DNA from: Pseudomonas baltica
GTDB lineage: Bacteria > Pseudomonadota > Gammaproteobacteria > Pseudomonadales > Pseudomonadaceae
Direction: 5' to 3'
Length of the DNA stretch: 64,000 bases
NCBI RefSeq assembly: GCF_031880315.1
Contig: NZ_CP134771.1
Span: forward strand, 434,001-498,000
Below are positions 1 to 8,904 of this stretch, piece by piece (positions within the stretch are counted from its first letter, which is position 1; every line of letters starts with the position of its first letter). Both the position numbers and the translations under genes were made by a program. The notes beneath the pieces were generated by a model. That model was not told the DNA's origin. It made no database searches and saw only the letters and a list, made by a program, of their open reading frames with translations.

Positions 1-27
1 TCCTCTGGCTATCTGGCGATCCCCCGC

Positions 28-615
28 ATGACTCTGTTGCTCTCGATGGCCGCCTTCGCGCTGGTCTCGTCCATCACCCCTGGCCCCGTCAATCTAGTCG
101 CGCTCGGCAGCGGCGCTCGCCACGGCCTGCGCGCCACACTGGCGCATATCACCGGCGCCACGGCCGGGTTCACCTTGCTCTTGGTACTGATAGGTATGGG
201 GCTGTACGAGGTACTCATCCGCTGGCCATTGTTGACCACCGGCATTCGCCTGGCCGGCGTGCTCTACCTGCTCTACCTGGCCTGGAGACTCGCCACTGAC
301 AACGGCCGGCTGCAGGCGCACGGCACCTCGCCGCGCCCCACCTTGCTCGGCGGCGCAGCCATGCAATGGCTCAACCCCAAGGCCTGGCTGGCCAGCTTGG
401 CGGGCATGGGCGCCTTCGCCGCCGATGGCGACAGTGGTACGGTGAGCCGCTTTGCGTTGATCTACTTTGTGGTGTGCTTTGTCTCGATCGCCTGCTGGGC
501 GGTGGCCGGCACCTACCTGCAGCGTCACCTCGACAAGGCGGCGGGTGTGCGCCTGTTCAATCGGGTGATGGCGGTGCTGCTGACGCTGTGTGCGGCGGGG
601 TTGCTGGTGGAGTAG
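28..615 (+). CDS. LysE/RhtB-family amino-acid exporter
   Basis: A 195-residue inner-membrane protein of the LysE/RhtB family, which exports amino acids or small metabolites. The N-terminal hydrophobic segment carries the family signature SSITPGPVN, followed by further hydrophobic segments and the loop AMQWLNPKAWLA (family form QWxNPKAW). The length is normal for the family. The start is uncertain: the frame is open back to base 1 of the window and no good ribosome-binding site precedes the ATG, so the true start could lie just outside. It converges on the AraC-type gene downstream, a common pairing for such exporters. The substrate cannot be told from sequence. Confidence 0.85.
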   Translation: MTLLLSMAAFALVSSITPGPVNLVALGSGARHGLRATLAHITGATAGFTLLLVLIGMGLYEVLIRWPLLTTGIRLAGVLYLLYLAWRLATDNGRLQAHGTSPRPTLLGGAAMQWLNPKAWLASLAGMGAFAADGDSGTVSRFALIYFVVCFVSIACWAVAGTYLQRHLDKAAGVRLFNRVMAVLLTLCAAGLLVE

Positions 616-674
616 CAAGCGTTCAGTGACAGTGTCGCTGGGTTTCATGGTCTGTTCACCGCCACCATCGTCCC

Positions 675-1520
675 TCACCGTCCCTGCCGATAATGCCCAG
701 GTGTTGTCGCCAGGCTGCGCTTGAATAGCCGCTGCAAGTGCGCCTGGTCGGCAAACCCCGCAGCCTGCGCCGCGTCGGCAATCGCCACGCCATCGCGCAA
801 CTGCCGGCGCGCGTGCTGCAGGCGTGCATCGTTGAGCCAGGCATGGGGCGTCATGCCGTAGCGTTGCTTGAAGGCGCGAATCAGGTACGACGGCGACAGC
901 CCCGCCACCTCGCTCATCTGCTCCAGGGTCAATGCCTCGGTGCACCGCGCGCGAATCAAGTCGACTACTCGCTGCAACCGCACACTACCGTCTTGCATCG
1001 TGTCATCCACCACGGCAAGCGTGCGCAGCATGACGGTAAAGAATTCCACCGCCATGCGCTCCTTCTCGGCATGGCTGCAGCCGGCGTCGACCAGGCAGGC
1101 GTACAGGTCGACTACCCCATCGAACAAAGCCCGATCGCTGGACAGCAATGGCGCCAGCGGCACCCAGTGCGTGCCGTCGCCTATGCCCATGCGCCCCTGC
1201 AATGCCGCCAGCCAAGGGGTATCGACGTAGAGCATGTGATACGCCCAGGGCTGGTCGTCGAGCGGATTACAGGCATGCGCGGCGCCGGGGTTCATCAACA
1301 CCACGGTGCCCGCCTGGATGTCGCAGCGCAGGTCGCCATTGAGATAGGTGCTCTGCCCGGCTGTGACCGCGCCAATCGAGAAACTCTCGTGGGCATGCAG
1401 GGCATGGCTGATCCAGCGGCCGTCGCTGACGTCCCGCGCCTCGATAAACGGCAGCGCCGGGTCACGCCAGAAACGCGAAACAGCCTCGGCTTTCAGCGAG
1501 GCAGGCACGAACACGGACAT
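675..1520 (-). CDS. AraC-family transcriptional regulator
   Basis: A 281-residue regulator. The N-terminal half is a cupin-like effector domain (GTVVLMNPGAAHACNP). The last ~100 residues form the double helix-turn-helix AraC DNA-binding domain (LTLEQMSEVAGLSPSYLIRAFKQ with the second helix pair around AIADAAQAAGFADQAHLQRLFK). GGAA lies a few bases before the ATG. It converges on the LysE-type exporter, which it may control; this is inference from proximity only. Length and domain order are typical. Confidence 0.88.
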   Translation of the reverse strand: MSVFVPASLKAEAVSRFWRDPALPFIEARDVSDGRWISHALHAHESFSIGAVTAGQSTYLNGDLRCDIQAGTVVLMNPGAAHACNPLDDQPWAYHMLYVDTPWLAALQGRMGIGDGTHWVPLAPLLSSDRALFDGVVDLYACLVDAGCSHAEKERMAVEFFTVMLRTLAVVDDTMQDGSVRLQRVVDLIRARCTEALTLEQMSEVAGLSPSYLIRAFKQRYGMTPHAWLNDARLQHARRQLRDGVAIADAAQAAGFADQAHLQRLFKRSLATTPGHYRQGR

Positions 1521-1568
1521 GGCAGTTCCATCCCTAGGACACAGTGCCCAAAGCTTACCCCATCGCCG

Positions 1569-2987
1569 TCACGGTGACACCGGCGGCACGTAGGCCAACG
1601 TCGACCCCAGCGCCCACAGCAGGAACAGCACCAGCGGCGCGTGCACCAGCAGCTGGACGAACGAAAAACCGATCAAGTCCCGCGCCTTGAGCCCCAGCAC
1701 ACCCAGCAGCGGCAGCATATAGAACGGGTTGATCAGATTGGGCAATGCCTCCGCGGCGTTGTAGATCTGCACCGCCCAGCCCAGGTGATATTGCAGATCC
1801 TTGGCCACTTGCATCACATAGGGCGCCTCGATGATCCATTTGCCGCCACCGGAGGGGATGAAAAAGCCCAGCACCGCGGAGTAGATGCCCATCAGCAAGG
1901 CGTAAGTATCGTGGGAGGCGATCTGTACGAAAAAGCTCGAAATGTGATGCGCCAAGGTCTGCCCGTCGCCGCCCTTGACCGTGGTCATGATCGCCGCGAT
2001 CGAGCCGTACAACGGAAACTGGATCAACACCCCGGTGGTGGTCGGCACCGCACGCGCTACCGCATCGAGGAAGCTGCGCGGCCGCCAATGCAACAACGCC
2101 CCCAGCATGATGAACAGAAAGTTGTAGGTGTTGAGGCCCGAGATCGCGGTGATTGCCGGTTTGCTCGAGAACTCGTGGTAGAGCCATCCCGCCGCCAGCA
2201 GCACCAGCAACAGGGTCAGCAGCGGGCTGTATTCCAGCCATTCGCCAGGGCGTGTGCGCGGCGTGATCGAGGCCACACTCACACCGGGATCGATACCGCA
2301 GGCCTTGGCGTCACGGGCACTCTGCGGCCCAGGTGCGGTGGCATAGGCGACCACCAGCGAAACCACCATCAGCACCAGCAGCATGGCCGCCGATTGCCAG
2401 AGGAAGATGGTCTGGGTGAACGGGATGACGCCGGTGATCGACAGGATCGACGGCGGCAAGCTCGCCGGGTTGGCCTGCAGCTGCGCGGCCGAAGACGACA
2501 GCCCCAGCGCCCAGACTGCGCCCAACCCCAGATAGGCTGCTGCACCGGCGGCGCGATAGTCCATTTTCAAATCGGTGCGGCGAGCCAGCGCCCGCACCAG
2601 CAAGCCGCCGAACACCAGCGACAGGCCCCAGTTGAGCAAGGAGGCGACCATCGAAATCACCGCCACCCACGCCACTGCCGAGCGGCCGTTGCGCGGCAGA
2701 CGCGCGAGCTTGTCGATCAACCGCGCGGCGGGTGGTGAGCTGGCCACCACATAACCGCCAATTACCACAAAGGCCATCTGCAGGGTGAAGATGATCAGGC
2801 TCCAGTAGCCGTCACCAAAGGCCGTGGCCGTGGCGGTCGGCGTGCCACCGATGGCCAGGGCGCTGATGGCTACCACCAGCACCGCGACGGCGGCGAAGAT
2901 ATAGGAATCGGGAAACCAGCGTTCCGCCCAGTTGGAACAACGCAGGGCGAACAGGGCGTAACGGCTTTCCTGCAATGAAGCGGCCAT
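1569..2987 (-). CDS. atoE: Short-chain fatty acid transporter, AtoE family
   Basis: A 472-residue polytopic membrane protein resembling the AtoE short-chain fatty acid carrier. Many hydrophobic segments are visible from residue ~30 to the C-terminus, with FFIPSGGGKWIIEAPYV and NLINPFYMLPLLG near the end as in the family. It is the last gene of a minus-strand run in the order CoA-transferase A, CoA-transferase B, carrier, which matches E. coli atoDAE. Its likely job is uptake of short-chain acids such as acetoacetate or butyrate for activation by the neighbouring CoA-transferase. No thiolase gene follows in this window. Confidence 0.85.
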   Translation of the reverse strand: MAASLQESRYALFALRCSNWAERWFPDSYIFAAVAVLVVAISALAIGGTPTATATAFGDGYWSLIIFTLQMAFVVIGGYVVASSPPAARLIDKLARLPRNGRSAVAWVAVISMVASLLNWGLSLVFGGLLVRALARRTDLKMDYRAAGAAAYLGLGAVWALGLSSSAAQLQANPASLPPSILSITGVIPFTQTIFLWQSAAMLLVLMVVSLVVAYATAPGPQSARDAKACGIDPGVSVASITPRTRPGEWLEYSPLLTLLLVLLAAGWLYHEFSSKPAITAISGLNTYNFLFIMLGALLHWRPRSFLDAVARAVPTTTGVLIQFPLYGSIAAIMTTVKGGDGQTLAHHISSFFVQIASHDTYALLMGIYSAVLGFFIPSGGGKWIIEAPYVMQVAKDLQYHLGWAVQIYNAAEALPNLINPFYMLPLLGVLGLKARDLIGFSFVQLLVHAPLVLFLLWALGSTLAYVPPVSP

Positions 2988-3047
2988 CGGGTCATACCTT
3001 CGTTGGAATTATTATGGGTACAGCGAGCAGAGCCAGACAGCGTCACG

Positions 3048-3704
3048 CTAAAACGTCATTTCCGGCACATGCTCCGGCACGATCAGCTTGCCGGCAGTCT
3101 TGGCGACTATCTCCTCGACACTGACCCCCGGCGCCCGCTCGCGCAGAATGAACGCACCGTCTTCGATCTCCAGATAGGCCAGGTCGGTCAGCACCTTGCG
3201 AATGCACCCGGCGCCCGTCAGCGGCAGGCTGCATCGGCTGAGCAACTTGGACTCGCCGTCCTTGGAGGCATGGGTCATGGTGACGATGATGTTATCGGCA
3301 CCGGCTACCAGATCCATGGCGCCGCCCATGCCCTTGATCAGCTTGCCGGGGATCATCCAGGACGCGATATTGCCCTGCACGTCCACCTCGAAGGCGCCGA
3401 GCACGGTCAGGTCGACATGGCCGCCCCTGATCATCGCGAATGACTGCGCCGAATCGAAGATCGATGCGCCTTTGCGCGCGGTGACCGTCTGCTTGCCGGC
3501 ATTGATCATGTCGGCGTCAATGGTCTGCTCGGTCGGGAACTCGCCCATGCCCAGCAGGCCGTTTTCCGACTGCAGCATGACGTCGATGCCCTCGGGCACA
3601 TAGTTGGCCACCAGGGTCGGAATACCGATGCCCAGGTTCACGTAATAACCGTCCTTGAGCTCGCGCGCCACACGCTGAGCCATCTGTTCGCGGGACAATG
3701 CCAT
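3048..3704 (-). CDS. 3-oxoacid CoA-transferase, subunit B (AtoA/DhcB-like)
   Basis: A 218-residue beta subunit of a class I CoA-transferase. LQSENGLLGMGEFP contains the SENG motif whose glutamate forms the covalent acyl/CoA intermediate. VNLGIGIPTLVANYVPEG near the N-terminus is also typical. AGAGG sits 7 bases before the ATG. It lies 30 bp after the A subunit on the minus strand, so the two are co-transcribed. Substrate candidates are acetoacetate (AtoDA) or 3-dehydrocarnitine (DhcAB). The divergent LysR neighbour resembles the arrangement I recall for dhcR-dhcAB in Pseudomonas, while the AtoE-type carrier favours short-chain acids. I cannot decide between them. Confidence 0.9.
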   Translation of the reverse strand: MALSREQMAQRVARELKDGYYVNLGIGIPTLVANYVPEGIDVMLQSENGLLGMGEFPTEQTIDADMINAGKQTVTARKGASIFDSAQSFAMIRGGHVDLTVLGAFEVDVQGNIASWMIPGKLIKGMGGAMDLVAGADNIIVTMTHASKDGESKLLSRCSLPLTGAGCIRKVLTDLAYLEIEDGAFILRERAPGVSVEEIVAKTAGKLIVPEHVPEMTF

Positions 3705-3734
3705 GCTGAAACCTCTTGTTGTCGTAGGCGGCGA

Positions 3735-4433
3735 TCAGGCCTTGAGAGTACGTTTTTCGATGCGCTTCTCGAAGGTGCCGAGGATCACCCGATCGACGAA
3801 GATGCCTGGCGTATGGATCTGACTGGGCTCGAGCTCGCCGGGCTCGACGATCTCTTCGACTTCCACCACGGTGATCCGACCCGCGCTGGCCGCCAGCGGA
3901 TTGAAATTCTGCGCGGTGTGGCGGTACACCACGTTGCCGAAATGGTCGGCCTTCCAGCCCTTGACGATGGCAAAGTCGCCGATGATGGCTTCTTCGAGAA
4001 TGTAGTGGCGACCGTTGAACTCGCGTACTTCCTTGCCCTCGGCCACCGGTGTGCCGTAGCCGGTGGCGGTGAAGAAGGCCGGGATACCGGCACCGCCGGC
4101 GCGCATCTTTTCCGCAAGGGTGCCTTGGGGGGTCAGCTCGACTTCCAGCTCGCCGTCGAGCAGCTGGCGCTCGAACAGCGCGTTCTCGCCTACATAGGAG
4201 GCAATCATCTTGCGGATCTGCCGGTCTTCCAGCAACACGCCAAGGCCGAAGCCGTCGACGCCGCAGTTGTTGGAGACCACGGTCAGGCCGCGCACGCCCT
4301 TGCGCTTGATCTCGGCGATGAGGTTTTCCGGGATGCCGCACAGGCCGAAGCCGCCGGACAGCACCGTCATGTTGTCGGTCAGGCCTTCCAGGGCTTGTTC
4401 GAGGGTTGCGACACGTTTGTCGAGTCCCGCCAT
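3735..4433 (-). CDS. 3-oxoacid CoA-transferase, subunit A (AtoD/DhcA-like)
   Basis: A 232-residue alpha subunit of a two-subunit CoA-transferase. [15 protein letters not shown] is the family signature for subunit A, and [19 protein letters not shown] is the conserved CoA-binding region. AAGGCGG precedes the ATG by about 7 bases. It is the first gene of the minus-strand operon A-B-AtoE and is divergent from the LysR gene across a 160 bp AT-rich gap. Function: transfer of CoA between acyl-CoA and a 3-oxo or related acid. Confidence 0.9.
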   Translation of the reverse strand: MAGLDKRVATLEQALEGLTDNMTVLSGGFGLCGIPENLIAEIKRKGVRGLTVVSNNCGVDGFGLGVLLEDRQIRKMIASYVGENALFERQLLDGELEVELTPQGTLAEKMRAGGAGIPAFFTATGYGTPVAEGKEVREFNGRHYILEEAIIGDFAIVKGWKADHFGNVVYRHTAQNFNPLAASAGRITVVEVEEIVEPGELEPSQIHTPGIFVDRVILGTFEKRIEKRTLKA

Positions 4434-4529
4434 GCTAAATCCGCCTTTTTGTCGTTATAGAGTCGGCCGCAGGTCGTCGGGGACCCGCGTCATAGAGCGT
4501 AGGGCTATATTCCCCTGCGCGCAGTCATT

Positions 4530-4573
4530 TGATAATTTTGTTTTTCTGATAAATTCATTTAAATCCCTTATCA
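4530..4573. promoter_or_regulatory. Candidate LysR-type operator between divergent genes
   Basis: In the AT-rich gap between the CoA-transferase operon and the LysR gene, TGATAA occurs at 4530-4535 and 4547-4552, and its inverse TTATCA at 4568-4573. Repeated half-sites with roughly 17-21 bp spacing upstream of a LysR gene are typical of LysR-type binding sites. That this regulator binds here is inference. Confidence 0.4.
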
Positions 4574-4593
4574 ATAATCCATCGAGGCGACCC

Positions 4594-5478
4594 GTGAACC
4601 TCAAGCAATTGCGCGCCTTTCTGGCCGTGGCCCAGCACCTCAGCTTCGTGCAAGCCGGCGAACGCCTGCATTTGTCGCAGCCGGCCCTGAGCCTGGCGAT
4701 CAAGAGCCTGGAGGATGATCTCGGCGGCGCGCTGCTGACCCGCACCACCCGTAGCGTCGCCCTCACCCCCGAGGGAGAAACCCTGCTGCCCTTGGCGCGG
4801 CAACTGCTGGCCGACTGGGACAACACCGAGGAACTGCTGCGCCAGCATTTCACCTTGCAGCTGGGCAAGGTGTCGATCGCGGCCATGCCCTCCTTTGCCG
4901 GCAACCGCCTGCCCGAGGCACTCAAGCGATTTCGCGACCGTCACCCCAAGGTCAATGTCGCCGTGCACGATGTGATCAATGAACAGGTGCTGGAAATGGT
5001 CCGTCACCGCCGGGTAGAACTGGGCATCGGTTTCGAACCTGAATCCACCCAGTCGCTGGTGTTCATACCCTTCTATACCGACCGCTTCGTCGCGGTAGTA
5101 CCGGCGGATTCGGCGCTGAGCGAGCGGCCACAGGTGACCTGGGGAGAACTGCTCGCGCACGATTTCATCACCCTGCAGCGACCATCGGCGGTACGCTTGC
5201 TGCTGGAGGCCGACCTGCACGAGCAACATGGCAAGCTGGCGGTCGCCTTTGAAAGCCATCAACTGAGCACGGTCGGGCGTATGGTCGCCTGTGGCCTGGG
5301 GGTCAGCGCCGTGCCCTCGCTGTGCATCGAGCAGATGCAGGAACTCGGCGCCCGCTGCGTACCCCTTGAAGCCCCGCGCATCGAACGCCGCATCGGCCTG
5401 ATGCACCTGGCCGATCACAAACTGTCCGCCGCCGCCCAAGCGCTGCAAGAGGTGCTGATCGCTTGCGCATCGGGCTGA
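4594..5478 (+). CDS. LysR-family transcriptional regulator
   Basis: A 294-residue regulator beginning at GTG, chosen because GAGG lies 6 bases upstream and the protein then starts MNLKQLRAFLAVAQHLSF as the family does; upstream in-frame ATGs would add an unrelated extension. Helix-turn-helix: residues ~18-40 (AGERLHLSQPALSLAIKSLE). The substrate-binding domain fills the remainder. It is divergent from the CoA-transferase/carrier operon and probably controls it; a DhcR-like role is possible. Confidence 0.9.
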   Translation: MNLKQLRAFLAVAQHLSFVQAGERLHLSQPALSLAIKSLEDDLGGALLTRTTRSVALTPEGETLLPLARQLLADWDNTEELLRQHFTLQLGKVSIAAMPSFAGNRLPEALKRFRDRHPKVNVAVHDVINEQVLEMVRHRRVELGIGFEPESTQSLVFIPFYTDRFVAVVPADSALSERPQVTWGELLAHDFITLQRPSAVRLLLEADLHEQHGKLAVAFESHQLSTVGRMVACGLGVSAVPSLCIEQMQELGARCVPLEAPRIERRIGLMHLADHKLSAAAQALQEVLIACASG

Positions 5479-5554
5479 ACCCGCCCACGCTGCGGCTGCC
5501 CAATACAGGAACATTCAATTCGCCACTCATTTGCCAAACGGCAGGAGAACACTG

Positions 5555-6376
5555 ATGAGAACCCTGCAACTCGCCGGCCAATCCGTCCCCGTCATCGGCC
5601 AGGGCACCTGGCGCATGGGAGAAGACCCCAGCCAGCGCGCCCAGGAAGTCCGTGCACTGCAACAAGGCCTGGAGCACGGTCTGAGCCTGATCGACACCGC
5701 TGAAATGTACGGCGAAGGCGGCGCCGAAGAAGTGGTCGGCCAGGCCATTCGCGGTCAGCGCGACAAGGTGTTTCTGGTCAGCAAGGTGTACCCCCACAAC
5801 GCCAGCCGCCGAGGCGTGCGCGACGCTTGCGAGCGCAGCCTCAAGCGCCTGGGCACCGAGCACATCGACCTGTATCTGCTGCATTGGCCCGGCAGTGAAC
5901 CGCTGGAAGAAACGGTCGCAGGCTTCGAATCACTGATGGCCGACGGCAAGATCGGTCGTTGGGGGGTTTCGAACTTCGACGTTGCCGATATGGAGGAACT
6001 GGCCGACACCCGCTGCGCCACCAATCAGGTGCTTTACAACCCGCAAGCCCGCGGCATCGAGTTCGACCTGCTGCCTTGGGCGCAAAAGGCGCAACTGCCG
6101 ATCATGGCCTACTGCCCGATCGCGCAGGGCGGCGGCGTGTTGCAGCATCCGGCCCTACGCCAGGTCGCCGAGCGCCACCGCATCACCCCGGCCCAGGCGT
6201 GCCTGGCCTGGGTGTTACGCCATCCCGGGATGATCGCGATTCCCAAGGCCAGCAGCAGCGCCCATATCACCGAAAACGCCGCTGCAGCGGATCTGCGTCT
6301 AGACGCCGAAGACTTCGCCTTGATCGACGCGGCGTTCGCGGCGCCCAAGCGCAAGCAGCGCCTATCGATGGTGTAG
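5555..6376 (+). CDS. Aldo/keto reductase (YeaE-like)
   Basis: A 273-residue NADPH-dependent aldo/keto reductase. The catalytic tetrad is visible: Asp and Tyr in IDTAEMYGEG, Lys in LVSKVYPHN and His in YLLHWPGS. IPKASSSAHITENAAA is the NADPH-binding segment. The start at 5555 follows CAGGAG; an upstream in-frame ATG at 5531 would add eight unrelated residues. The pattern resembles the YeaE/methylglyoxal reductase branch, but the physiological substrate is unknown. It follows the LysR gene by 76 bp on the same strand. Confidence 0.88.
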   Translation: MRTLQLAGQSVPVIGQGTWRMGEDPSQRAQEVRALQQGLEHGLSLIDTAEMYGEGGAEEVVGQAIRGQRDKVFLVSKVYPHNASRRGVRDACERSLKRLGTEHIDLYLLHWPGSEPLEETVAGFESLMADGKIGRWGVSNFDVADMEELADTRCATNQVLYNPQARGIEFDLLPWAQKAQLPIMAYCPIAQGGGVLQHPALRQVAERHRITPAQACLAWVLRHPGMIAIPKASSSAHITENAAAADLRLDAEDFALIDAAFAAPKRKQRLSMV

Positions 6377-6390
6377 AACCACGCCCCAGC

Positions 6391-6996
6391 CTACTTCAAC
6401 AGCGGATACAACGACGCCACCAGCAGCGCCGCCATCAGGCCATTGAACAGCATCAGCCAGCGGCGCTCCTGCAACACTCGGCGCAAAGCGGTGCCGCAGC
6501 CCACCCAGACGCACACGCTGGGCAGGTTGACGACCGCGAACACCAGCGCCACTACAAAGACATTAGCGATGTAACCATCGGCCGGCGTGTAGGTGGTAAT
6601 GGCGCCGATCGCCATGACCCAGGCCTTGGGATTGACCCACTGGAAGGCCGCAGCCGCCAAAAAGCTCATGGGCTGGCGCTCGCCGGTGCTACCGTCCGTG
6701 CTAATGGGCCCCGACGTGGCGATCCGGTAGGCCAGATACAACAAATACGCGGCCCCGGCGTAGCGCAATACTGTGTACGCCACGGGCACCGCCTTGAAGA
6801 CTGCCCCCAGACCCAGCCCCACCGCGAGTACCATCACCATGAAACCGATGCTCACCCCGAGGGCGTGGGGGATGCTGCGGCGAAAACCAAAGTTGACCCC
6901 CGATGCCAGCAGCAGGGTGTTGTTCGGGCCCGGCGTGATCGAAGAAACGAACGCGAAAAGAGTAAAGGCAGCCAGCAGATCCACGGTAAACGACAT
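6391..6996 (-). CDS. LysE/RhtB-family amino-acid exporter
   Basis: A 201-residue inner-membrane exporter with the signature SSITPGPNNTLLLASGVNFG near the N-terminus and FQWVNPKAWVMAIGAI mid-protein. I chose the ATG at 6996 (MSFTVDLLAAF) over 7032 because the extra 12 residues are not family-like; neither has a strong ribosome-binding site. It converges on the aldo/keto reductase with a 14 bp gap. Substrate unknown. Confidence 0.85.
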   Translation of the reverse strand: MSFTVDLLAAFTLFAFVSSITPGPNNTLLLASGVNFGFRRSIPHALGVSIGFMVMVLAVGLGLGAVFKAVPVAYTVLRYAGAAYLLYLAYRIATSGPISTDGSTGERQPMSFLAAAAFQWVNPKAWVMAIGAITTYTPADGYIANVFVVALVFAVVNLPSVCVWVGCGTALRRVLQERRWLMLFNGLMAALLVASLYPLLK

Positions 6997-7315
6997 CGCT
7001 ACACATCCATGCTCAGGTTTCTGGTTATGCACTCACGGTAGCCATTCCGAGGCGCCAGAAACCCATACAGTCGAAACAAATTGTTACATCACACTTCGCT
7101 GTACTGGCACACGCGCAATCCATCCTCGCGCAGCGGCGCGATCAGCCCGTAGCGTCTATGCTGCAACGCAACAGCAGTTCTCTTCGTCGGTGCACCTTGG
7201 GTGCCCCTACAGAAGCAACTTCCGGGGCCGATAGGATCGGTACCGCTTGAGGCTTTCGCCGCCGCCGGGAAAGTAGAGCCAATAAGACCATTTGTCGTAC
7301 AGGGAAGCCGTAGAC
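6997..7315. promoter_or_regulatory. Divergent intergenic region
   Basis: This 319 bp gap separates a LysE-type gene (minus) from the polyamine-type binding protein (plus) and should hold both promoters. I see no coding sequence and no strong repeat or palindrome in it. Confidence 0.4.
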
Positions 7316-8365
7316 ATGAAAAAAGCCAGCAGTCGCTTTGCCCGTCTTTCTCTTGCAATGCTGATGAGCGCCCCCCTCGCTCACGCCGCCGACCTGGTAG
7401 TTTCCAACTGGGATGGTTACATGGCCCCGGAGACCACCGACAACTTCGAAAAACTCACCGGTGCCAAGGTCATTACCGATATCCATGCCACCAACGAGGA
7501 AATCCTCACCAAGGTACTGGCTAACGGCGGTGAAGGCTTCGACGTACTCTTCGTCTCCTCGCCCGCCGCGGAGATCCTGCACAAAAAAGGCCTGCTGGCT
7601 GAGATCGACCCCACCAAGGTACCCAACCTCAAGAATCTCTACCCCGAGGCCACACGCCTCGAGTATGACCCTGGCAATCACTTCTCTGTGCCCTACGCTT
7701 GGGGCACCACCGGCATCTGCTACCGCGCCGACAAAGTGTCACCCGCGCCCGACAGCTGGAAACAACTGCTCAATCCCAGCGACGCACTCAAGGGCAAGGT
7801 GACCTTGCTGAGTACCGAGCGCTGGCTGATGGCGGCGGGTTTTCTGGCTAACGGGTGGGATGTGAACGACAGCAATCCGGCGCATATCAAAGCGGTGCGC
7901 GATCAATTGCTGAAAGCGCGCAAACGCATCCTGGGCTTCGATGACACCACCTTTCACGCCAAACTGGTGTCCGGCGAAACCTACATGGCCCATGCGTTCG
8001 ATGGCTGGTGCAACTACGGCACGGCGGAAAACCCCGACGTCAAGTTTGCAGTGCCCAAAGAGGGTTCCGACCTGTGGGTCGACACCATGGTGATTTTGAA
8101 GAAGTCGAAGAATATCGATAACGCCCAAGCCTTCGTCAATTTCATCCTGACGCCGAAAAATCACGTCTGGGTGGTCGAGAATGTCGACTACAAGATCCCC
8201 AACAGGGTAGCGATGGACGGTGTCGATCCGGCGTTGCTGGCCAAGTTTCCCAACTTGACCACAACACCGGCAGAACTCTTGAAGATGCATTTGCTACGCG
8301 ATGTCAGCGATGCGACGCACCAGGCTTATACCGCAGCGGTGCGGGACGTGGTGACCGCGCCCTGA
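7316..8365 (+). CDS. Periplasmic polyamine-type ABC substrate-binding protein (PotD/PotF-like)
   Basis: A 349-residue secreted binding protein. A Sec signal peptide (MKKASSRFARLSLAMLMSA, cleavage near AHA-AD) is followed by LVVSNWDGYMAPETTDNFEK, the typical start of spermidine/putrescine-binding proteins; the family sequence VPYAWGTTGICYRADKV is also present. The start at 7316 is preferred to 7292 because it gives a clean signal peptide. No permease or ATPase genes are adjacent, so it is an orphan receptor or serves a transporter elsewhere. Its stop abuts the stop of the convergent receiver gene. Confidence 0.88.
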   Translation: MKKASSRFARLSLAMLMSAPLAHAADLVVSNWDGYMAPETTDNFEKLTGAKVITDIHATNEEILTKVLANGGEGFDVLFVSSPAAEILHKKGLLAEIDPTKVPNLKNLYPEATRLEYDPGNHFSVPYAWGTTGICYRADKVSPAPDSWKQLLNPSDALKGKVTLLSTERWLMAAGFLANGWDVNDSNPAHIKAVRDQLLKARKRILGFDDTTFHAKLVSGETYMAHAFDGWCNYGTAENPDVKFAVPKEGSDLWVDTMVILKKSKNIDNAQAFVNFILTPKNHVWVVENVDYKIPNRVAMDGVDPALLAKFPNLTTTPAELLKMHLLRDVSDATHQAYTAAVRDVVTAP

Positions 8366-8773
8366 TCAACTGGGATGCTGAATGCCAAGCGCCTTGTCGA
8401 CTCCGTCGAGCATTTGCCCGATGGTCCAGGGTTTGCGCAGGAAAGTCACCGGATGCACGACCCCGGAGCTTTCCGGCGTTTCATGGCCGGACATCACCAG
8501 AATCGGCAACTCGGGCCATTTGTCGTGGCTGACATTGGCGAGCCCGGCACCATCGATGCTGCCCGGCATGCGTATGTCGGTCAGCAGCAAGTCGAACTCT
8601 GCAGAACGTCTATTCAGTTCCTCGAGCGCCAAGTCTGCATTTTCCACCGCAAAGGTAGAAAACTTCTCCAACTCCAGCATCTCGCACACGAAGTCCCGAA
8701 TGATCGGCTCGTCTTCAACGACCAATACCAATCCCCGGTGTTCGGGGGAGCGTTCCTTCAAGATTGCATTCAC
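8366..8773 (-). CDS. Single-domain response regulator (receiver only)
   Basis: A 135-residue stand-alone receiver domain beginning at GTG. The acidic pair is in VVEDEPIIRDF, the phosphoacceptor Asp in LLLTDIRMPG, the conserved Ser in LVMSGHE and the Lys in FLRKPWT. There is no output domain. Its kinase is not evident; no gene within the next 130 bp is a kinase. Such lone receivers relay phosphoryl groups or bind partner proteins. Confidence 0.88.
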   Translation of the reverse strand: MNAILKERSPEHRGLVLVVEDEPIIRDFVCEMLELEKFSTFAVENADLALEELNRRSAEFDLLLTDIRMPGSIDGAGLANVSHDKWPELPILVMSGHETPESSGVVHPVTFLRKPWTIGQMLDGVDKALGIQHPS

Positions 8774-8904
8774 GTTCAGTTACCCGTAGTCAGTGGCGCC
8801 ATCGAGCATTTTCAACAGCCTGTGCAAGATGTGAGCGACTAAGAGCGACAAGATTCACTTTTGATACAACCGATTGTCTATTTGGCGATGGAAAAACTTG
8901 ATTT

